Source: a virus. From it: a stretch of DNA of 36,838 bases. The stretch lies in IMG/VR virus record IMGVR_UViG_3300000101_000055, positions 1-36,838 of that record. One strand, 5' to 3'. The notes under the pieces are model-generated. The model did not search any database. It had not been told where the DNA came from and saw only the letters and a list, made by a program, of their open reading frames with translations. Shown here piece by piece: positions 32,639-36,838 of the stretch. The stretch's first letter is position 1, and every line of letters starts with the position of its first letter. The position numbers and the translations under genes were made by a program.

Positions 32639-32656
32639 GGTGCTCAAAAGAGCACC
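32639..32656 (-). terminator. Intrinsic terminator after the tail tube gene
   Basis: On the minus strand GGTGCTC-TTTT-GAGCACC is a perfect 7-base-pair stem with a 4-base loop, followed by TTTTCCTTTTTT. It lies 30 bases after the tail tube stop. Tail tube protein is needed in many copies, so a separate short message that ends here makes sense. Confidence 0.85.
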
Positions 32657-32686
32657 TAATCCAGGGGTAGGAGGGGTAAAAAGTTA

Positions 32687-33172
32687 TTAGAAGTTTAATA
32701 TACAATAATCCATTGCAAGAGTTAAACTTAAATCAATTGCGGCTTCATTAGCCCAATCGTATTCTCCAAATGTTGCGTTTTTAACATAAGCTCCTTTAAT
32801 TACCCATTCTCCGACGATATCGCCAACAGGTCCTAGGATGTCTAATGTTAAATCTTTTTTATAAAAATCAGAATAACCATCTCTTCCGGTTACTGATTCG
32901 TGTGCTAAACGAGCCCATTCCATTACTGCCTGAGCACCTGATGGAGTTACGGGATCATATAGACCGATTGTCATGTCATTCCAACGTACTTTACCCTTTA
33001 CCTTACGGTAAACGTTGATGTGGTCCAATATGATTTCACCTGCTTCATATCCCGGAGCTGTCGCTGATTTTATTAAATAAGATGGTAATCCATCAATATA
33101 CATTATAAACCTGTTTTGTACTTTAGGTTCGAATGCGGTGAACATTATTTCGTTTGGATCTATTACTGCCAT
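32687..33172 (-). CDS. Tail tube protein (T4 gp19-like)
   Basis: The 161-aa protein matches the gp19 family of contractile tails in size and sequence order: an N-terminal FEPKVQNRFIMYIDGLPSY, then IKSATAPGYEAGEIILDHIN, VKGKVRWNDMTIGLYDPVTP, a helix GAQAVMEWARLAHES and a C-terminal beta sheet ending LTLAMDYCILNF. It polymerises into the inner tube. It directly follows the tail sheath gene, as in T4. It has its own late-type box 16 bases upstream and a strong terminator downstream, so it is probably on a single-gene message. Confidence 0.93.
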   Translation of the reverse strand: MAVIDPNEIMFTAFEPKVQNRFIMYIDGLPSYLIKSATAPGYEAGEIILDHINVYRKVKGKVRWNDMTIGLYDPVTPSGAQAVMEWARLAHESVTGRDGYSDFYKKDLTLDILGPVGDIVGEWVIKGAYVKNATFGEYDWANEAAIDLSLTLAMDYCILNF

Positions 33173-33188
33173 GTTATTTTCTGTTTAT

Positions 33189-33197
33189 TATAAATAT
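33189..33197 (-). promoter_or_regulatory. Putative late promoter box for the tail tube gene
   Basis: Minus-strand GACAATATTTATAATAAACAG ends 16 bases before the tail tube ATG at 33172. It shares ATATTTATAATAAA with the box at 29440-29448. It falls in the 41-base gap after the sheath gene. Confidence 0.66.
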
Positions 33198-33213
33198 TGT
33201 CTATTTAGTTTTT

Positions 33214-34971
33214 TTAAAACTCTACTCCCGTTGGAGTAATGTTAAAGTCTAAGATGATAAATTCAGCTGTTCTAGTTGGTTGGATAAATATCTGGCCTAC
33301 CATTTGATTTCTGTCAATTACATCAGCTGTATTGTTAGCTGCATCCATTTGCACTCTATAGGCATATAATCCTTGTCTTTGTTGTACTGATTCTAAATAA
33401 GGATTAACCTGATTTATGAATCTATTTCTTGTAGCCGAGGTATTTTGTTCAAATAATAATCCTTCTGCTACATTTCCAATTACACGTTTCAGTTCAATTA
33501 ACAATCTACGAACATTTACTCTATCTAGAGATGTTGCTTTAGATTGTAGTGTTTTCTGACCAAATATTACTGGTCCTTGTCCTGGGAATGTTGCTATTGG
33601 ATTAACTTTTCCTAGATATAAAGTATCTCTATTAGTTGGAGATAATTTTCTTTCTGCTTGAATTGTTCCACCAACACCACCTCTATTGAATCCAGCGGGT
33701 GCGAACCATTCAGCTCCTAATCTATCATTTGTTGCATATACTCCAGGTATTACTGTTGAAGCAGGTACATATACTAATTTACCTGTTTCGTTTGATAATA
33801 CTTGAACCCATGGCCAGTAAGTAGCTGCATAACTTGAATCTTGTGTTGCTGCGTTAGTTACAACTGTTGATATATTTGATCCGTAATTTACAGAATCAAT
33901 TATTGTCATTGCATCTCCTCTATTTTGAACTGTAGAGATTAATGATGTAACAGTTCCGGCTCCATTTTGTGTTGTAACACCAGGTGCTACTAATAATTCG
34001 TAATCGTATTCATCTTGATTTTCTAATAAAGCAATTGAAGCTGTATAATAAGCAGGTTCTAAACCTTGAATACTTGCTACACTAATGTTTTCAAACATTC
34101 CGAGTGCAGTATTTCCATTAGCTCCACCTCCATATACTTTACCTTTAGCTCCTGTAAATGAACCTTCTTGTAGGTGGTTTAAATAACTACCACTACCTAT
34201 TTTTGGTAAAGATGATGTAAATTCTGGTTTAAAATTACCTTCGTTATCAAAATAATTAAATGTAGGACTATTTACAGCAGATACTCTTACGTATCTACTA
34301 TTGTTTATAAATGATCCTGTAACATTGATTTGGCCACCGTCTAAAGTAGAAAATGTTTTTCTTTGGTTACCAATTGTTCTTTCTATATAGTTATTAGAAT
34401 TTGGATCTAAAGACAAACCTGACCAAGATTCTAATATAATTTTGTTAGCATTAGTGTCATTTCCTTGACGAATCAATAAATTAAATTGCCCACTTCCTGA
34501 ATCAACATTTGCTATTTCAAATCTAACATTATCTCCTGATCCGCTTAATAATGATCCACTAGTAGAAACACTACCGGAGTTGTTCATTATCTCTCCTTGA
34601 GATAAAGTTTCTAATGTAAATGAAGCTGTCGTATAATCTCCAGAACCTGTACCTAAAGCAGCAATTTGACCAATTGATGGTAAAAACGTACCTGAAACTA
34701 TTCTAGTAACAAGCATTGTTTCTCCACCTTGTTGGAAATAATTATTAGCAGCAATTGAAGTTAAGTATTCATAAGTAACACTAGCACTTTCAAATGCAGC
34801 ACCAAATACACTTTTATAGTCACTATAGGAAGTTACTAACGTTGGTATACCAACGGGGCCTTTAATTGTAGGACCTAATATAGCGGTACCTGCGGTTATA
34901 GGACCCTGTGTTATTAACGTTTGATCATTTTCACGTGTTAATATTCCTGGGGAAAGTAAAGTTTCAGCCAT
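33214..34971 (-). CDS. Tail sheath protein (T4 gp18-like)
   Basis: The 585-aa protein begins LLSPGILTRENDQT, the usual sheath N-terminus that links neighbouring subunits, followed by AILGPTIKGPVGIPTLVTSY and DYKSVFG. The middle is a Gly/Ser/Thr-rich, variable protrusion domain. The C-terminal domain is well conserved: FPGQGPVIFGQKTLQ, LDRVNVRRLLIELKRVI, LLFEQNTSATRNRFINQV and a last strand FIILDFNITPTG. It forms the contractile outer tail layer. Length is near T4 gp18 (659 aa). It is followed by the tail tube gene. The start has an A-rich leader (AATAAAAAAATG) with a late-type box 27 bases upstream. Confidence 0.95.
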   Translation of the reverse strand: MAETLLSPGILTRENDQTLITQGPITAGTAILGPTIKGPVGIPTLVTSYSDYKSVFGAAFESASVTYEYLTSIAANNYFQQGGETMLVTRIVSGTFLPSIGQIAALGTGSGDYTTASFTLETLSQGEIMNNSGSVSTSGSLLSGSGDNVRFEIANVDSGSGQFNLLIRQGNDTNANKIILESWSGLSLDPNSNNYIERTIGNQRKTFSTLDGGQINVTGSFINNSRYVRVSAVNSPTFNYFDNEGNFKPEFTSSLPKIGSGSYLNHLQEGSFTGAKGKVYGGGANGNTALGMFENISVASIQGLEPAYYTASIALLENQDEYDYELLVAPGVTTQNGAGTVTSLISTVQNRGDAMTIIDSVNYGSNISTVVTNAATQDSSYAATYWPWVQVLSNETGKLVYVPASTVIPGVYATNDRLGAEWFAPAGFNRGGVGGTIQAERKLSPTNRDTLYLGKVNPIATFPGQGPVIFGQKTLQSKATSLDRVNVRRLLIELKRVIGNVAEGLLFEQNTSATRNRFINQVNPYLESVQQRQGLYAYRVQMDAANNTADVIDRNQMVGQIFIQPTRTAEFIILDFNITPTGVEF

Positions 34972-34998
34972 TTTTTTATTGAATTATTTTGTCTATTA

Positions 34999-35006
34999 AT
35001 AAATAT
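34999..35006 (-). promoter_or_regulatory. Putative late promoter box for the tail sheath gene
   Basis: Minus-strand TTATATATTTATTAATAG lies 27 bases before the sheath ATG. It shares TTATATATTTAT with the boxes at 9641 and 32616. It lies in the 55-base gap after the coiled-coil gene. Confidence 0.62.
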
Positions 35007-35026
35007 ATAAGGAAGTTTAAAGAATA

Positions 35027-35284
35027 TTATTCTGATTGTATTAATTCACCGGTTTTTAAATCTATTTGCGAATCACCGTATTTTTCTTTTAATTTATCAC
35101 CTAATTTTCTTTCTGTTAATAATAAGTCGGAATATTGGGTTTTTAGATTATTTTCTTCGGATTCTAAATTTAACTTTCTTAATGATAATTGACCTAATTG
35201 ATAGGTTATTGCATTAATAGTTTGTTGAAAATTTTCTAACTCTTTTAACTCTTCTTCTGTAATCTTTGTTTGTTGAATTGCCAT
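35027..35284 (-). CDS. Small coiled-coil protein (85 aa), unknown
   Basis: Almost the entire protein has heptad-like spacing of Leu/Ile with Glu, Lys and Gln (KITEEELKELENFQQTINA, QLSLRKLNLESEENNLK, LLLTERKLGDKLKEKYG), so a helical coiled coil is expected. Similar short coiled-coil proteins are common near the structural genes of marine myoviruses with no assigned role. The start has the GTTATG context, and no late box precedes it within the 12-base gap, so it shares a message with the S74 fibre gene upstream. Confidence 0.78.
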   Translation of the reverse strand: MAIQQTKITEEELKELENFQQTINAITYQLGQLSLRKLNLESEENNLKTQYSDLLLTERKLGDKLKEKYGDSQIDLKTGELIQSE

Positions 35285-35296
35285 AACTTTTTTTAT

Positions 35297-35977
35297 TTAT
35301 TTTTTCTTTTCTAATTTATCTATACGAGCACTTAATTCCTGAACTGTTTTAATTAGTACAGAGGTTAATTTAGTATAACTTATACCTTCTGCTTGTCCGT
35401 CTATACCCATAGAAACTAATTCGGGGTAGATTTTTTGTACTTCCTCCGCTATTAACCCTATATCTCCTTTACTATTATTCTTCCATTCAAAATGAACAGG
35501 TCTTAGTTTATAAACATTAGTAGATTGTTTTTTTAGGGATTTAACAGATTTTTTATATCTTAATGCTGATGTTTCTGTTAATGAAGTTACAAAAGCAGAT
35601 CCAGTTACATTTAATGATCCTGTTATTTCTGCAGATCCTGAAAATGGAAAGGGTGCTGATGATATACCTGATAGGCCTGAACCATCACCTATAAATGAAC
35701 CGCTTACGGTACCACTAACAAATACACTACCTGTAAACGTTGAACTACCACTAACTCTAAATGCTAATGCTGTACTACCTGTAACAATTAAAGATCCGGA
35801 TACTGTAGCTGCTGATCCTGTAAAAGGGAACCCTGATACGCCAGTTAATCCTGACCCATCACCTGAATATGAACCACTAAAGTGACCACTTGCTGTTGTT
35901 ACTAGTAAAGTACTACCAGTGATATTTACTTTGGCTCCTGAATTTGGTGATATGCTACCTACTTTTAATATACTCAT
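35297..35977 (-). CDS. Short fibre protein with S74 chaperone-peptidase domain
   Basis: This 226-aa protein is a shorter paralogue of the fibre at 8277-9617. The N-terminal half has the same Gly/Ser/Thr units, with two GDGSGL elements (GSYSGDGSGLTGVSG and GSFIGDGSGLSGIS). The C-terminal half is an S74 domain: ETSALRYKKSV with the Ser/Lys pair, PVHFEWKN, DIGLIAEEVQKIYPEL, ISYTKLTSVLIK, and a coiled-coil end (LSARIDKLEKKK). It should trimerise and self-cleave. A late-type box ends only 4 bases before the ATG, so the message might be leaderless. It is possibly a short tail fibre, head fibre or decoration protein. Confidence 0.85.
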   Translation of the reverse strand: MSILKVGSISPNSGAKVNITGSTLLVTTASGHFSGSYSGDGSGLTGVSGFPFTGSAATVSGSLIVTGSTALAFRVSGSSTFTGSVFVSGTVSGSFIGDGSGLSGISSAPFPFSGSAEITGSLNVTGSAFVTSLTETSALRYKKSVKSLKKQSTNVYKLRPVHFEWKNNSKGDIGLIAEEVQKIYPELVSMGIDGQAEGISYTKLTSVLIKTVQELSARIDKLEKKK

Positions 35978-35981
35978 CGTT

Positions 35982-35990
35982 TATAAATAT
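35982..35990 (-). promoter_or_regulatory. Putative late promoter box next to the short S74 gene start
   Basis: Minus-strand AAAATATTTATAAACGATG: the box ends 4 bases before the ATG at 35977. If it is a -10 type element, transcription would begin at or inside the first codon, giving a leaderless message; otherwise this copy serves another purpose. Confidence 0.5.
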
Positions 35991-35992
35991 TT

Positions 35993-36298
35993 TTATTCTA
36001 AATCCTCTATTACTAAAATTGAACCCGCTCCTACTATTATTTCTGCATTAACAGTCAATGGACCGAACATTTTAGAATAATAAGCTATTGGGATTGTGAT
36101 ATTACTTGTGATATCTTGGAAATTACCAAAAAAGGATGGAGAGCCTGCTGAAATGCCTGTTAAAGATGAACCATCACCTGCGTATGAACCTGTAAAAGAT
36201 CCCGTCATAGCACCACTACTAATAGTAGCAGAACCTACTTCAAGAGAATTTAGAGTGGCATCAGAACCACTAACAATAAGTTTTTTCCAGTTAGGCAT
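35993..36298 (-). CDS. Small fibre-like protein (101 aa)
   Basis: The protein starts MPNWKKLIVSGSDATLNSLE, then has AMTGSFTGSYAGDGSSLTG, the same module as in both S74 fibre proteins, and a C-terminal beta stretch (TIPIAYYSKMFGPLTVNAE, IIVGAGSILVIED). It has no S74 domain. It may be the N-terminal attachment part of a fibre that once had or still shares modules with the gene downstream, or a small independent virion protein. It follows a 66-base leader after a late-type box. Confidence 0.75.
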   Translation of the reverse strand: MPNWKKLIVSGSDATLNSLEVGSATISSGAMTGSFTGSYAGDGSSLTGISAGSPSFFGNFQDITSNITIPIAYYSKMFGPLTVNAEIIVGAGSILVIEDLE

Positions 36299-36396
36299 TT
36301 ATTTTTTATTATGGTTGGCTACAGGATTGCCTGTCCACTTCCCTTACGGGCCAATAATATCAAGTATAAATATTTTAAATCTACGAAAAAAAATAA
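36299..36396 (-). promoter_or_regulatory. Late-type box and hairpin leader before the small fibre gene
   Basis: The longest gap of the window. A box TATAAATAT on the plus strand (36365-36373; minus-strand AATATTTATACTTGA) lies 66 bases before the ATG, farther than at other genes. In between, ACAGG (36321-36325) pairs with CCTGT (36330-36334) around a 4-base loop, and CCC-TTAC-GGG lies at 36341-36350. The GC-rich leader stands out in this AT-rich genome. It may be a structured untranslated leader or the transcription end of the upstream gene; no T-run supports the second. Confidence 0.5.
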
Positions 36397-36630
36397 TTAC
36401 TTGTTATCTCTTAAAGATAATAATGCTTGTTGGATTTTCCAAGTTAAGTTATATATAACTTCTATTTGTTCTCCTTTAAATGTTGAATCTTTTATTATTT
36501 TTAACATGAACGTTAATTCATCATTATTTAATAATATATCTTCAATATCATTTTTGGGAATTTCCTTTATTAACTTTTCTTGGTTGTTTTTATTAATTTT
36601 ATCAATTAACCCCATAACTATTTTAAACAT
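36397..36630 (-). CDS. Unknown 77-aa helical protein
   Basis: A Lys/Asn/Ile-rich, probably all-helical protein (GLIDKINKNNQEKLIKEIP, then DDI-type acidic helix and NLTWKIQQALLSLRDNK). No family is recognised. I chose the ATG at 36630, which follows the upstream stop by 4 bases and an A-rich stretch (CATAATAAAATG). An ATG at 36663 would add 11 residues and overlap the upstream gene by 29 bases; it cannot be excluded. It precedes the small fibre gene, in the virion module. Confidence 0.65.
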   Translation of the reverse strand: MFKIVMGLIDKINKNNQEKLIKEIPKNDIEDILLNNDELTFMLKIIKDSTFKGEQIEVIYNLTWKIQQALLSLRDNK

Positions 36631-36634
36631 TTTA

Positions 36635-36838
36635 TTATGACCAAATATATATATTTCCGTCATTACTATTTACAAATACTGTACCAAATCCATTTGCTGC
36701 ACCATATACTGGAGCTGTACTTGGAGCTGATGTTCCTTCTTGAATTACACCCATAAATGCATCAGGAGTAATTACTGAAGCACTATCGTTTAATCCTGTT
36801 TCAAGTGCCCATCTATTTGCACTAGAATCATAAGCAAA
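36635..36838 (-). CDS. C-terminal end of an unknown virion-module protein (partial)
   Basis: The frame is open from the window edge to TAA at 36635 and gives 67 residues, beginning FAYDSSANRWALETGLNDSA and ending VNSNDGNIYIWS. The composition (Ser, Gly, Asn, Ala, Thr; strand-forming; Trp near the end) suits a phage structural protein such as a fibre or decoration protein. Its start lies beyond the window, so the family cannot be determined. Confidence 0.7.
   Translation of the reverse strand, partial: FAYDSSANRWALETGLNDSASVITPDAFMGVIQEGTSAPSTAPVYGAANGFGTVFVNSNDGNIYIWS

Noticed and set aside
33214-33238. Hairpin TACTCC/GGAGTA at the end of the sheath gene as a terminator
   Set aside because: The stem is only 6 base pairs, lies in coding sequence, and is followed by GAGTTTT then an A-run rather than a clear T-run.
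1-36838. tRNA genes, CRISPR arrays, insertion sequences, integrase or homing endonuclease genes
   Set aside because: No cloverleaf arms, regular spaced repeats, transposase or recombinase motifs, or HNH/GIY-YIG/LAGLIDADG motifs were seen.

Overview
This window looks like part of a contractile-tailed, T4-related bacteriophage genome (myovirus morphology). Every supported gene is read from the minus strand, so transcription runs from high to low coordinates. The virion genes have T4-type counterparts: tail sheath gp18, tail tube gp19, a gp26-like hub protein, a tape measure and a gp53/LysM-like wedge protein. So do the replication genes: gp32-, UvsX-, flap nuclease/RNase H-, gp41- and gp43-like proteins. 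Base composition is strongly AT-rich and the standard code is used, with TAA, TAG and TGA all acting as stops. Gene starts have no Shine-Dalgarno motif but have A-rich leaders, often ending in GTTATG. That start context is typical of Bacteroidota and their phages, so a (perhaps marine) Bacteroidota host is my best inference. It is not proven.

Layout from right to left, in transcription order. 36838-22456 is the virion module: the end of an unknown gene, two small proteins, an S74-type fibre, a coiled-coil protein, sheath, tube, gp26-like hub protein plus a possible frameshift extension, tape measure, and baseplate proteins including one of 1139 aa that ends in a muramidase-like domain. 22435-15342 is replication and nucleotide metabolism: a compact, divergent family A DNA polymerase-like protein, an unknown protein, ssDNA-binding protein, UvsX, flap nuclease, DnaB-type helicase and NrdB. 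15325-11931 holds a lipoprotein, NrdA, small unknown proteins and thioredoxin. 11938-6416 carries 7-deazaguanine synthesis (QueD, QueC, QueE, FolE) with a DpdA-like transglycosylase, interrupted by a second S74 fibre under its own late-type signal. 6419-3834 has a phosphoribosyltransferase, a small CGC-motif protein, a MazG-like pyrophosphohydrolase and a membrane/coiled-coil protein. 3818-1 is a tightly overlapping operon. In it a family B DNA polymerase is split in two (exonuclease, motif A and motif B in one gene, motif C and thumb in another), with a ManC-type cupin and an 86-aa protein between the halves. A nucleotidyltransferase and a eukaryotic-type phosphomannomutase-like HAD protein follow.

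How the parts may work together. FolE, QueD, QueE and QueC can make preQ0 from GTP, and the DpdA-like protein is the expected enzyme for placing a 7-deazaguanine in phage DNA as protection against restriction. NrdA/NrdB with thioredoxin, the MazG-like protein and the phosphoribosyltransferase point to nucleotide-pool control. The cupin, nucleotidyltransferase and phosphomannomutase-like genes suggest activation of a sugar, probably mannose-related. The most unusual points are two different DNA polymerase families in one phage (one split and one miniature), a QueC without its zinc cysteines, a 7-T frameshift candidate at the gp26-like gene, and a recurrent ATATTTATA box upstream of virion genes that looks like a late promoter.

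There is no non-coding stretch over 300 bases once two short genes at 7136-7433 are counted. The longest gap, 36299-36396 (98 bases), holds a late-type box and a hairpin leader. I saw no tRNA, rRNA, CRISPR array, insertion sequence or attachment site. All names come from motif recognition by eye, without database searches.
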